Source of the DNA: Burkholderia sp. Bp8963
GTDB lineage: Bacteria; Pseudomonadota; Gammaproteobacteria; Burkholderiales; Burkholderiaceae
Reading direction: 5' to 3'
Assembly: GCF_003854275.1 (NCBI RefSeq)
Contig: NZ_QTQP01000009.1
Location: 62,001 to 126,000, forward strand
DNA: 64,000 nt
The translations under genes were made by a program, and so were the position numbers. This document shows positions 1 through 8,303 of this stretch, piece after piece. A model generated the notes under the pieces. It searched no databases. It was not told the DNA's origin and saw nothing but the letters and a program-made list of their open reading frames with translations. Each line of letters opens with the position of its first letter. The first letter of the stretch is position 1.

Positions 1-69
1 GTGCCGGGGCGCCTGCTCGACCAATGGTTCGCCGCGGAGAACAATCCGCCCGTGTCGTTCGGTAATTGA
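1..69 (+). CDS. C-terminal end of an unidentified protein (partial)
   Basis: An open frame enters from the left edge and reads 22 codons (ending PVSFGN) to a TGA at 67-69. Codon use is GC-rich like the neighbouring genes. It is followed by a clear intrinsic terminator at 159-196, which supports this being the true end of a transcription unit. The piece is too short to assign a family; the bulk of the gene lies outside the window. Confidence 0.5.
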   Translation: MPGRLLDQWFAAENNPPVSFGN

Positions 70-158
70 CGCGGAATGCGGGTGGGATCGATTCCAGCCT
101 GATAATCGATTGACTTGAATCAATGCAGGTTGCTTTCGATTAAATAACGGCTGAATTG

Positions 159-196
159 GCGGGATGCGTGACACGTTCATGGCATCCCGCTTTTTT
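159..196 (+). terminator. Rho-independent terminator
   Basis: Perfect 9-bp stem GCGGGATGC (159-167) with GCATCCCGC (182-190), a 14-nt loop and a run of six T at 191-196. It lies 90 bp after the stop of the partial gene at the left edge and closes that unit. The rest of 70-401 holds no gene. A dyad TTGACTTGAATCAA at 110-123 resembles an FNR/ANR half-site pair but lies upstream of this terminator, so it probably does not serve the next gene. Confidence 0.85.
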
Positions 197-401
197 ATTG
201 CGGATTTCTCAGGGCTTCATGTCGATTCCCTTGATGGATCCTGACAGAATGCCTTTCTGTCGGGCGTTTCCCGCATTTTTTCAGAAGCTTTCCACGCTTG
301 GGAGTTGCCGGTTTATTTTGTGATTGATAATCTTCGATCCGTCTGAAAAATGCCGACACGCGGAATGTCGGGAAAATCAATATAAAAGTTCTGAGAGAGC
401 C

Positions 402-668
402 ATGACGATCCGAGATTTGCTCCGTACCCGGTTTCGTGTCGGCGATGTCGTCACGTTGAAAACCGGCGGGCCGCGCATGACGGTCACCTACGCCGGGCCG
501 GTCGTCTTCGATGAAGCGGACTGGCTGATCTGCCAATGGTTCGACGACAGCGGCCACTTCCGCCAGGAAATGTTCCATCACGAAACGGTCGTGCCGGAGC
601 CGCGCGCGATCTCGGCCGGGCGTGCGCGCATGCGCATGCTGGCGCAGCGCTTCCGGTCGGCGGCATGA
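402..668 (+). CDS. DUF2158 (YodC-like) small protein
   Basis: An 88-residue protein of the DUF2158/YodC family. The hallmark is a small beta-barrel-like segment: FRVGDVVTLKTGGPRMTV, then WLICQWFDDSGHFRQEMF. The family is widespread in proteobacteria with no established biochemical function. The ATG at 402 is chosen because GAGAG sits just upstream and the conserved region starts a few residues later; an ATG 78 nt upstream in frame would add 26 residues of non-conserved sequence. The C-terminus (SAGRARMRMLAQRFRSAA) is basic and family-variable. It stands alone, with no obvious operon partner. Confidence 0.8.
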   Translation: MTIRDLLRTRFRVGDVVTLKTGGPRMTVTYAGPVVFDEADWLICQWFDDSGHFRQEMFHHETVVPEPRAISAGRARMRMLAQRFRSAA

Positions 669-775
669 CGGGCGGCATCGCGCCCGTCGGGTGTTGCCGC
701 GCGTCGATCAACGTCAGGATGCCAAAGTTCGATGCGGCAGCACGTTGACGAACGCGTTGAAAAAGGGGAGGGGGA

Positions 776-1102
776 TCAGCGGCAGCCTTGCTTCTGCGCC
801 CACTGCTCCTGGGCGGCAACGCGGCGCTGCACGCGTTCGACGAGACCGGCGGAGAAGGTCCGCATGCTGATGCCGCGGCGCTTCGCGAGGATGTCCTGCG
901 CGACGTCGGCTTGCGGATTCGGCTGGCAGGCCCAGTACAGCGTCATCAGCCAGCCGATGCCCGTCCACGCGAACAGTGCGTTGAACAGCGCGATCGTCAG
1001 CTTGTCCTGACGGCGGCGCCGGTCGGCGACGATGGCGGGCAGAAAGTAGAGCGCGATCGCGGCGACTGAACCGGCGACTTGAATCAGGACTTCGGTCTGC
1101 AT
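776..1102 (-). CDS. Superinfection immunity family membrane protein
   Basis: A 108-residue protein. Residues 1-25 (MQTEVLIQVAGSVAAIALYF...) form one membrane helix. A basic, Asp-containing loop (DRRRRQDK) follows, then a second helix (ALFNALFAWTGIGWLMTLYWACQ). This two-helix layout with W-x-G-I-G-W is the signature of the superinfection immunity family (PF14373), named after phage T4 Imm, which blocks DNA entry of related phages. Most chromosomal members are uncharacterised and an immunity role here is not demonstrated. The start at 1102 has GGAG eight bases upstream; an in-frame ATG 24 nt earlier lacks one. The C-terminal tail of about 40 residues is charged and cytoplasmic by the positive-inside rule. 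Confidence 0.75.
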   Translation of the reverse strand: MQTEVLIQVAGSVAAIALYFLPAIVADRRRRQDKLTIALFNALFAWTGIGWLMTLYWACQPNPQADVAQDILAKRRGISMRTFSAGLVERVQRRVAAQEQWAQKQGCR

Positions 1103-1192
1103 GTTGCTGCTCCATCCGGACTGCAATGTGACCGATTGTCGCGCGATTTGCGTTTTCGTGCTGACAATTGATTGTTGCGCTTTTGATGACGA

Positions 1193-1612
1193 TCAGCGCG
1201 CCGTGGTCGCGTCGCCGCCCGCATCGTTGCTCAATGCGAAACCCTCGTCGCGCCAGCCGGTGACGCCGCCGATCATCAGCTTGACCGGCCGCCCGAGCCG
1301 GGCGAGGCGGATCGCGGCGCGGGCGGCGCCGTTGCAGTGCGGGCCCGCGCAGTAGACGACGAACAGCGTGTCGGCCGGGTCGTCGGCGAGCTTGCCCGCG
1401 ACGATCTTGCGGTGCGGCAGGTTGCGTGCGCCGGGCACGTGGCCGGCGGCGAACAGGTCGGGGCCGCGGACGTCGAGCAGCACGAAATCGGGCGTGCCCG
1501 ACGCGAGCGCGTCGTGGACGTCCCAGCAGTCGGTCTCGAAGCGCAGCGACGCTTCGAAATGCGCGAGGGCGGCGGGGCTGCCGGCGGCTTGGACGTCGGT
1601 GACATAGGACAT
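1193..1612 (-). CDS. Rhodanese-like domain protein
   Basis: A 139-residue single-domain rhodanese (sulfurtransferase fold). Visible family marks are PDFVLLDVRGPDLFAAGHVPGARNLPHRKI and the active-site strand-loop VVYCAGPHCNGAARAA. The loop cysteine is present, but the loop reads CAGPHCNGA rather than the CxxxxR of classical sulfurtransferases, so thiosulfate may not be the donor. The C-terminal IGGVTGWRDEGF is also typical. The start at 1612 is preceded by AGGAG at good spacing. It is divergently transcribed from the FtrA-like regulator at 1745 across a 132-bp gap, a pairing common in proteobacteria that suggests regulation by that neighbour. Confidence 0.85.
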   Translation of the reverse strand: MSYVTDVQAAGSPAALAHFEASLRFETDCWDVHDALASGTPDFVLLDVRGPDLFAAGHVPGARNLPHRKIVAGKLADDPADTLFVVYCAGPHCNGAARAAIRLARLGRPVKLMIGGVTGWRDEGFALSNDAGGDATTAR

Positions 1613-1744
1613 GCGCAGGTTCTCCTGAAGGGGTGCAAAGCACGATGACTGATGCGATGAAGAGCGATGAAGACGGGGCCAGTATCGCGGTTCGCCGCGC
1701 CGCGCGGCAGTGGCGTGATCGACAAGTTCCGGTAACATCGCGCC

Positions 1745-2719
1745 ATGCATGATCATCTCGTCGTCGCGCTCGCCTACGATCGCCTCTGCACTTTCGAATT
1801 CGGCTGCGTGGTCGAACTGTTCGCGCTCGACCGCCCCGAACTGGGCGTCGACTGGTATCGCTTCGCGGTCTGCGCGAGCGAGCCGGGCCCCGTGCGCGCG
1901 GCGGGCGGCATCACGGTTGCCGTGCCGTACCGGCTCGCGATGCTCGATCGCGCGGATACGATCGTGATTCCCGGCTGGCGCGATCCGGACGAACTGCCGC
2001 CCGAGCCGCTGCTGAAGAAGCTGCGGGCCGCGCACCGGCGCGGCGCGCGGCTGTGCTCGGTCTGCTCGGGCGTGTTCGTGCTCGCGGCGGCGGGCGTGCT
2101 GGACGGCCTCACCGTCACGACCCACTGGCGCTACGCGGATCGCCTGCAGGCGCGCTATCCGGCGCTGCGCGTGAATCCGGACGCGCTGTACGTCGACGAA
2201 GGGCAGATCATCACGTCGGCCGGCTCGGCGGCCGGGCTCGACATGCTGTTGCACATCGTGCGCCGCGATCACGGCGGTGCGATCGCAAACCGCGTCGCGC
2301 AGCGCCTCGTGCTGCCGCCGCATCGCGACGGCGGGCAGGCGCAGTTTGTGCCGCGCCCGGTCGCACCGGGCGGCAGCGACCGGCTCGCGAAGCTGATCGA
2401 CTGGATGCGCGCGCACGCGGCCGAGCCGCACACGCTCGTGTCGCTCGCCGCACAGGCGGCGATGAGCCCGCGCACGCTGCAGCGGCAGTTCGCGGATGCG
2501 ACGGGCCTGTCGCCGGTCGCGTGGCTGATCCGCGAACGCGTGAACGTCGCGAAGGACATGCTCGAGGCCAATCCGTCGCTGCCGCTCGCGCAGGTTGCGG
2601 CGCGCGCGGGGTTCGGATCGGAGGAGTCGCTGCGCCGGCATTTCCGGCGGATCGCGGCGACGAGTCCGGCCGCGTACCGGAAGGGGATGGATCGGGGCGT
2701 AAGATCGGCGGGCGCGTAA
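1745..2719 (+). CDS. ftrA: GlxA/FtrA-type AraC family transcriptional regulator
   Basis: A 324-residue regulator with two domains. Residues 1-200 are a DJ-1/PfpI (class I amidotransferase-like) domain with the elbow sequence CSVCSGVFVLAAAG around Cys107. Residues about 220-320 form an AraC/XylS DNA-binding domain with two helix-turn-helix motifs (LVSLAAQAAMSPRTLQRQFADATG and LAQVAARAGFGSEESLRRHFRR). The first domain is thought to bind a ligand and is not expected to be catalytic. The ATG at 1745 begins the conserved strand HLVVALAYD. It is divergent from the rhodanese gene, which is its most likely target. The symbol follows general annotation practice for this arrangement, so it is an inference from architecture. 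Confidence 0.85.
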   Translation: MHDHLVVALAYDRLCTFEFGCVVELFALDRPELGVDWYRFAVCASEPGPVRAAGGITVAVPYRLAMLDRADTIVIPGWRDPDELPPEPLLKKLRAAHRRGARLCSVCSGVFVLAAAGVLDGLTVTTHWRYADRLQARYPALRVNPDALYVDEGQIITSAGSAAGLDMLLHIVRRDHGGAIANRVAQRLVLPPHRDGGQAQFVPRPVAPGGSDRLAKLIDWMRAHAAEPHTLVSLAAQAAMSPRTLQRQFADATGLSPVAWLIRERVNVAKDMLEANPSLPLAQVAARAGFGSEESLRRHFRRIAATSPAAYRKGMDRGVRSAGA

Positions 2720-2833
2720 GCGCGCATCGGGGCGCGTGATCGCGCAACCATCGCGCAACCTCGCGCATCCGGTCAGCCGCAGTATCGCGACGCCCCGTCG
2801 CAAGAACGCAGGGGCGTCGCTCGTCATGCGCAA

Positions 2834-5173
2834 TCAGCGCGTGTTGGTATCGCTGGCCTTCTTCTTGATGCACGCGATCCGGTACACACCATCCTCGACC
2901 TCGACGCCGTGCGTATCGTGCGTGAAGCCCGGGAAGCGCAGGTCGTACTGCTCGAGCGCCTTCAGGTAGCCGAGCAGCGGCCCGTCGGACGGCCCCGCGT
3001 TCTCGCCCGGCATCAACAGCGGAATGCCCGGCGGATACGGCACGACGCCCGTCGCGACGGTGCGGCCTTCCATCTCCGCCAGCTCGAGCATCTCGATGTC
3101 GTTCTGCACGAGATGCTCGAACGCCTCCGCCGGGCTGTAGTCGGGCTTCGGCAGCGTCGAGAAGCCGCGCGACATCATCTCGGTCGTCTTCAGGTCGCTC
3201 ATCGCGTTGAACATCAGGTCGCACAGGTCACGCAGGCCGAGCTTGCCGTAGCGGTCCGGGTAGCGTGCGACGAGATCGGGCAACACCTGTTCGAGCGGCG
3301 CATTCGCGTCGTAGTCGCGCTTGAAGTCGAGCAGCGTGTTGACGAGCGTGCCCCACTTGCCCTTCGTCACGCCGAGCGAGAACAGGAACAGGATCGTGAA
3401 GTCGGTCGTCTTCTCGACGACGATCCCGTGGCGATCGAGATAGGCGGTCACGACCGACGCCGGGATGCCGACCGGCATCAGCCCGCCGTTCGGCGATACG
3501 CCCGGCGTGACGATCGATACCTTGATCGGGTCGAGCATGCAGTAGTCGTCCTCGATCTCGCCGAAGCCGTGCCACGCGTCGCCCGGATGCAGCACCCAGC
3601 ACGACGGGTCGGTTACGAGCAGCGTCTCGTCCGCTTCATGGAAACGCACGCGCCGGCCCGTCTTGCGGTCGACCACCGTGTCCGGCTGCCAGCCGTCGAA
3701 GAACCAGTCGTTGTTTTCCTCGCATTCGGCATGCAGGCGGCCGAGCATCTGCCGGAACGCGACCGCCTCGCGGATCGCGTCGGTCGTCAGCGCGTCGCCG
3801 CCGGGGCCGTCCATCATCGCGGCGCTCACGTCGTTCGACGCGATGATCGCGTAGTTCGGCGACGTCGACGCATGCATCATGTACGCCTCGTTGAAGCGCG
3901 CATGCTCGATCGGATTGCGGCCGTCGCGGATGTGGATGAACGATGCCTGCGACAGCGCGGCGAGCAGCTTGTGCGTCGATTGCGTCGCGAACACGGTCGG
4001 CTTGCTCGCATCGTGCTGCGCGGGGTCGCCATGCATCGCGTGGCGGTCGCGGTAGATCGGGTTGAAGCGCGCGTAGCCGTACCACGCCTCGTCGAAATGC
4101 AAGCGGTCGACGCTCTGGCCGAGCAGCGCCTCGACGCGCGCGACGTTGTAGCAGAGGCCGTCGTACGTCGAGTTCGTGATCAGCGCATGCACGGGCGTCG
4201 GGTCGATGCCGTCGCGGCCCTTCACGAGCGGGTTGTGCTCGATCGACAGCCGCACCGCGGCGGCCGTCAGGCGCTCGGGCATGATCGGCCCGATGATCCC
4301 GTAATGGTTGCGCGACGGCACGAGGTAGGTCGGGATCGCGCCCGACATCGTCATCGCGTGCTCGGCCGACTTGTGGCAGTTGCGATCGCACAGCGCGACC
4401 TGGTTGCGCGTGACGCTCGCCATCAGGATCACGCGGTTCGACATCGACGAGCCGTTCGTCACGTGATACGTGCGGTGCGCGCCAAACACGCGCGCCGCAT
4501 AGCGCTCGCTTTCGCCGATCGGGCCCGAGTGATCGAGCAGCGAGCCGAGCTCGCCGACCGAGATCGACAGGTCGGAGCGGAACAGCGCCTCGCCGAAGAA
4601 TTCGAAATACGCGCGGCCGACCGGCGACTTCAGGAACGCGGTGCCGCCCGTGTGGCCCGGCGTGTGCCACGAATATTCGTAGACGCGCGAGAACTTCGCG
4701 AGCGCGCGGAACATCGGCGGCAGCACGGTTTCGCGGTAGCGCTCGATCGCGGCGACGATCCGGCCGCCGATGAATGCCGTCGTATCTTCGAGCATCCAGA
4801 TGAAGTCGTCGGCCTTGCGCATCGCGTCGACCGGCACCGCGGCCGCGCTCGCGCGGCTCGCGAGCAGGAACACGGGCACGGTCGCATTGCGCGCGCGCAT
4901 CGCGTCGAGCACCGATTGCGCGGCCGCGTGCGTTGCGTCGCCGGCGAGTTCCCAGTTCAGCAGCAGGCACTGGATCGCCGGATCGGCATTGACGACCGCG
5001 CGCGCATCGTCGGCGGACGTCGCGATCACGACGTCGACGAGCCGCTCGCGCAGTTCGTCGGCGAGCGCCGTCGCGGCGCGTCCGGTCGCGGTGCGTTCGT
5101 CGATGTCGTGCTGCACGAGCAGCGCCTTCATGCCGAGACGGCGGAACGCCTGTTGGGTCAAGGAAGCGGTCAT
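2834..5173 (-). CDS. adiA: Biodegradative arginine decarboxylase (PLP, fold III-type Orn/Lys/Arg decarboxylase)
   Basis: A 779-residue member of the large inducible Orn/Lys/Arg decarboxylases. It has an N-terminal wing domain (about 15-140), a PLP core with the Schiff-base lysine in STHKLLAALSQAS (Lys402) and HFDEAWYGYARFNP, and a C-terminal domain ending near FPGFTHDTHG. Long stretches match remembered E. coli AdiA (WILEDT-like WMLEDT, LLDHSGPIGESERYAARVFGA, VPSRNHYGIIGPI), which favours arginine over lysine or ornithine. It converts arginine to agmatine and CO2, consuming a proton. It overlaps the upstream antiporter gene by 4 nt, so the two are translationally coupled. An internal ATG at codon 15 aligns with the E. 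coli start and is the main alternative. Confidence 0.9.
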   Translation of the reverse strand: MTASLTQQAFRRLGMKALLVQHDIDERTATGRAATALADELRERLVDVVIATSADDARAVVNADPAIQCLLLNWELAGDATHAAAQSVLDAMRARNATVPVFLLASRASAAAVPVDAMRKADDFIWMLEDTTAFIGGRIVAAIERYRETVLPPMFRALAKFSRVYEYSWHTPGHTGGTAFLKSPVGRAYFEFFGEALFRSDLSISVGELGSLLDHSGPIGESERYAARVFGAHRTYHVTNGSSMSNRVILMASVTRNQVALCDRNCHKSAEHAMTMSGAIPTYLVPSRNHYGIIGPIMPERLTAAAVRLSIEHNPLVKGRDGIDPTPVHALITNSTYDGLCYNVARVEALLGQSVDRLHFDEAWYGYARFNPIYRDRHAMHGDPAQHDASKPTVFATQSTHKLLAALSQASFIHIRDGRNPIEHARFNEAYMMHASTSPNYAIIASNDVSAAMMDGPGGDALTTDAIREAVAFRQMLGRLHAECEENNDWFFDGWQPDTVVDRKTGRRVRFHEADETLLVTDPSCWVLHPGDAWHGFGEIEDDYCMLDPIKVSIVTPGVSPNGGLMPVGIPASVVTAYLDRHGIVVEKTTDFTILFLFSLGVTKGKWGTLVNTLLDFKRDYDANAPLEQVLPDLVARYPDRYGKLGLRDLCDLMFNAMSDLKTTEMMSRGFSTLPKPDYSPAEAFEHLVQNDIEMLELAEMEGRTVATGVVPYPPGIPLLMPGENAGPSDGPLLGYLKALEQYDLRFPGFTHDTHGVEVEDGVYRIACIKKKASDTNTR

Positions 5174-6708
5174 CTGTTATTCCCCGGTTGCTGGGTGGCT
5201 TGGGCGCCCGCCGTGGCGATCGGCGAGCGGGCGTGGAGTATGTCGACCTCGTGGCGGCCCACGGAGATCCAGAACGTCGCGACGAGCGCCGCGATGGTGA
5301 CGGCGAGCGCGAGATAGCGCACCCAGCGCGGCGAGCGGCCGCCCGGATGCACGTGGGTTTCCTCGATCTCGCGCTGGCGGTTGATCGACAGCTCGTAGAA
5401 CACGATCGTCGCGACGACGAAGATCAGCGACCAGCGCGTCTGCTGGCCGTCGGACCCGACCATCGCCCACAGCGCATAGACGGCGCCGATCAGGCCGACG
5501 ATCGTATAGAACGTGAACTGGTGCGACGGCATCTTGCCGTAGCCGAGCACCTTGATCGCGATGCACGAATAGATGTACGGCAGCAGCGTCATGATCACGG
5601 CGATCGACGCGATCTTGCCGAACTGCTCGCTCGCGCTCGGCGACATCGTCGCGAGCACCTGCACGGACATGATCGTCGCGACGATCGCGAGCCCGGCCGA
5701 CGGCACGTTCTTCGAATTGACGCGCGCGAACACGCCGGCGAACAGGCCGTCGTCGGCGGCGGCCTTCGCGGTCTGGCCGACGAGCAGCGTCCAGCCGGCG
5801 AGCGAGCCGAGGCAGCCGAGCGCCGCGCAGATCGCCACCGCGTTCGCGGCGGTGTTGCCGAGCGCAAGGCGCGCGGCATCCGCGAACGGTGCGCTCGATG
5901 CAAGCAGCGCCTTGTTCGGGATCATCCCCATGATCGCGGTCGAGCTGAGCACGTAGCAGACCGCCGCGAGCACGACGCCGCCGACGGTCGCGATCGGCAC
6001 GTTGCGCGACGGGTTCTCGACGACGCCGGCCGACACCGATGCGCTCTCGACGCCGATGAACGCCCACAGCGTGAAGTTCAGCGTCGCGCCGATCGCGCCG
6101 AAGCTGCTCGTGCCGGACACGTTCCAGCCCGCGAAGTAGACGTCCTTGCTGAACCAGAACCAGCCGAACACGGCCATCCCGAGGATCGGCACCAGCGCGA
6201 AGATCGTCGTGACCGACTGCACGCGGCCGACGACGTTCGGCCCGAGGATGTTCGCGTACGTGAACAGCCAGATCACGAAGATCTGCGCGAGCGCGAACAC
6301 GAGCGGATCCTTCAGCATCGGGAAGAAGTGCGTCAGGTAGCCGAGGCCCGCGACCGCGAGGCCGACGTTGCCGAGCACGTTCGCGAGCCAGTAGATCAGG
6401 TTGGTCTGGTAGCCCATGTACGGGCCGAACGACTTGCGCGCATACGCGTACGGGCCGCCCGCGGCGGGATCGATCGCGGCGAGCTTCGCGAACACGAGCG
6501 CGAGCGACACCGCGCCGACAACCGTGATCAGCCAGCCGAAGATCGCGATGCCGCCGGTCGCGGCGAGGTTCGCGGGCAGCATGAAGACGCCGGAGCCCAT
6601 CATGTTGCCGGCGACCATCAGCGTGGCGGGGATCACGCCGATCTTCGGCGCGGACGACGCGGCCGCTGGCGCGGCGGCGGCTTTGGAGGACGAGCTGGCA
6701 TCGGACAT
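5170..6708 (-). CDS. adiC: Arginine/agmatine antiporter (APC family)
   Basis: A 512-residue, 12-helix amino acid/polyamine antiporter. The first helix carries GNMMGSGVFMLPANLA with the substrate-binding GSG at residues 38-40. LWAFIGVESASVSAGVVENPSRNVPIA and GWTLLVGQTAKAAADDGLF closely follow AdiC, including the gating Trp positions. It should exchange external arginine for internal agmatine, completing the acid-resistance cycle with the decarboxylase just downstream. The first 22 residues (Ser/Ala-rich) and the C-terminal tail (about 40 residues with an extra hydrophobic segment, YLALAVTIAALVATFWISV) are longer than in E. coli AdiC. The start at 6708 is preceded by AAGGAG. A lysine/cadaverine or ornithine/putrescine exchanger is the alternative, less likely by sequence. 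Confidence 0.88.
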   Translation of the reverse strand: MSDASSSSKAAAAPAAASSAPKIGVIPATLMVAGNMMGSGVFMLPANLAATGGIAIFGWLITVVGAVSLALVFAKLAAIDPAAGGPYAYARKSFGPYMGYQTNLIYWLANVLGNVGLAVAGLGYLTHFFPMLKDPLVFALAQIFVIWLFTYANILGPNVVGRVQSVTTIFALVPILGMAVFGWFWFSKDVYFAGWNVSGTSSFGAIGATLNFTLWAFIGVESASVSAGVVENPSRNVPIATVGGVVLAAVCYVLSSTAIMGMIPNKALLASSAPFADAARLALGNTAANAVAICAALGCLGSLAGWTLLVGQTAKAAADDGLFAGVFARVNSKNVPSAGLAIVATIMSVQVLATMSPSASEQFGKIASIAVIMTLLPYIYSCIAIKVLGYGKMPSHQFTFYTIVGLIGAVYALWAMVGSDGQQTRWSLIFVVATIVFYELSINRQREIEETHVHPGGRSPRWVRYLALAVTIAALVATFWISVGRHEVDILHARSPIATAGAQATQQPGNNR

Positions 6709-7153
6709 GCGAGGCTCCTTGAGCGTACGTGATGCGATTGAGGTGGCGAGGCCTGTCGCCGGACGACGATTCCTGAATGGATCGCCGATTTATTGGTCGT
6801 CTGAATGTTATCTCTCAATTGGAATTTGATTAGGGTAAACGCCGCCATTTAATAGCTTGAGTTTTGATGGAAATCATTGAATTGGATGAATCGGCGTGAG
6901 CGGATGGCGTGCGGCGGGCTTTGGCGCGGCGCGGGCTGGCCGACGGGCGGGCGTTTTGCGGCGAGGCAAACCCCGGGTGACGATGGCCGGTTCGGTGTGA
7001 GTGAAATGAATGGCTGATTATTGCCGAACTGGTTAATTCATTTAATGAATGGGGCGACTCCGAAATCATGTATCGGATTTGTCGGTTATTATCGAACACC
7101 GAAAGGGCACCGCCGGCGCCCGCAATCTTGCTGTTTTTTACGAGGTGATGCCG
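6709..7153. other. Divergent intergenic region between adiC and the nitronate monooxygenase gene
   Basis: This stretch of about 445 bp has no convincing gene. It is noticeably AT-richer than its flanks, especially 6780-6890 and 7010-7100, as expected for two divergent promoters. The only specific site seen is the FNR/ANR-like dyad at 6864-6877. The short frames in the right half run in from the monooxygenase coding frame and lack a ribosome-binding site. Confidence 0.6.
6864..6877 (-). promoter_or_regulatory. Candidate FNR/ANR-type box upstream of adiC
   Basis: TTGAT-GGAA-ATCAT matches the FNR/ANR consensus TTGAT-N4-ATCAA except for the last base. It is centred about 160 nt upstream of the adiC start. 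An AT-rich segment with a plausible -10 (around 6834-6842, read on the minus strand) lies near the distance expected for a class II activator site. Oxygen control would fit an arginine decarboxylase system, which is induced in acid and anaerobic conditions in enterobacteria. One dyad of this length can arise by chance. Confidence 0.35.
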
Positions 7154-8224
7154 ATGACGACGCTGCCTTCCCGCCTGCCGCTGATCCAGGCCCCGATGGT
7201 CGGTTCCCTGAGCCCGCTCGCGATTGCCGTCTGCGAAGCGGGCGGCCTCGGCTCGCTCGCGTGCGCGGCGCTCGGCCCGCAGCAGGTGCGTGACGAGATC
7301 GCGGCGATCCGCGCACGCACGCAGGCGCCGTTCAACGTTAACTTCTTCTGCCACACGCCGCCCGCGCCCGATGCCGCGGCGGACGCGCGCTGGCGCGCGG
7401 CGCTCGCCGGCTACTACGCGGAGGCCGGGCTCGATCCGTCGGACGTGCGGGGCGGCCCGGGCCGCGCACCGTTCGACGATGCGATGTGCGCGGTCGTCGA
7501 GGACCTGCGGCCGGCGGTCGTGAGCTTCCACTTCGGCTTGCCGGACGACGCGCTGCTCGAACGCGTACGGCGCACGGGGGCGCGCGTCGTGTCGTCCGCG
7601 ACCACGGTCGAGGAGGCGCGCTGGCTCGACGCGCGCGGCATTGACGCGATCGTCGCGCAAGGCGGCGAGGCCGGCGGCCATCGCGGCATGTTCCTGACCG
7701 ACGACATCCATGCGCAGCCGGGGCTGTTCGCGCTGCTGCCGCAGATCGTCGACGCGGTGCGCGCGCCGGTGATCGCGGCGGGCGCGATCGCCGACGGCCG
7801 TGGCATCGCGGCCGCATTCGCGCTCGGCGCGCGCGCGGTGCAGATCGGCACCGGCTACCTGCTGACACCGCAAGCCGGCCGCTCGCCGCAGCATCGCGCG
7901 GCGGTGCGCGCCGCACGCGACGACGGCACGCGCGTGACCAACCTGTATACGGGCCGCCCCGCGCGCGGCCTGATGACGCGCTTCATGCGCGAGCAAGGGC
8001 CGATGAGCGCGCTCGCCCCCGCGTTTCCACTTGCGACGGCCGCGGTCGATCCGCTGCGCGGCGCGTTCGAGCGGCAGGGCCGCGACGATTTCTCGTTGCT
8101 GTGGTCGGGCGAGGCCGCGGCGCTCGCGCGCGAGGAGGACGCAGGGGCGCTGACGCGCCGCCTGTGGGACGACGCGCTGGCCTGCGCGGCGGGGCTGCGC
8201 GCGGCGTTTCCGCAAACCGTCTGA
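7154..8224 (+). CDS. Nitronate monooxygenase (2-nitropropane dioxygenase family)
   Basis: A 356-residue FMN-dependent TIM-barrel enzyme. N-terminal PLIQAPMVGSLSPLAIAVCEAGGLGSLA, central AQGGEAGGHRGMF (with the catalytic His) and the phosphate-binding APVIAAGAIADGRGIAAAFALGARAVQIGTGYL are class I nitronate monooxygenase marks. The family oxidises alkyl nitronates such as propionate 3-nitronate, a plant and fungal toxin, to the carbonyl compound and nitrite. The start at 7154 is selected because GAGG at 7142-7145 is eight bases upstream; the ATG at 7148 would leave only two. It is a stand-alone gene, transcribed away from adiC. Confidence 0.9.
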   Translation: MTTLPSRLPLIQAPMVGSLSPLAIAVCEAGGLGSLACAALGPQQVRDEIAAIRARTQAPFNVNFFCHTPPAPDAAADARWRAALAGYYAEAGLDPSDVRGGPGRAPFDDAMCAVVEDLRPAVVSFHFGLPDDALLERVRRTGARVVSSATTVEEARWLDARGIDAIVAQGGEAGGHRGMFLTDDIHAQPGLFALLPQIVDAVRAPVIAAGAIADGRGIAAAFALGARAVQIGTGYLLTPQAGRSPQHRAAVRAARDDGTRVTNLYTGRPARGLMTRFMREQGPMSALAPAFPLATAAVDPLRGAFERQGRDDFSLLWSGEAAALAREEDAGALTRRLWDDALACAAGLRAAFPQTV

Positions 8225-8303
8225 GCGGCCGCGGAAAGCGGCGCCGGCAGGGTGTCAACGGCGTATCATCTCGGTTTTCATCAGCCCGATCCAGGCACCC
8301 GCC

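Noticed and set aside
110..123. FNR-like dyad TTGACTTGAATCAA as promoter element for the DUF2158 gene
   Set aside because: It lies upstream of a strong terminator at 159-196 and nearly 280 bp before the gene, so control of that gene is unlikely.
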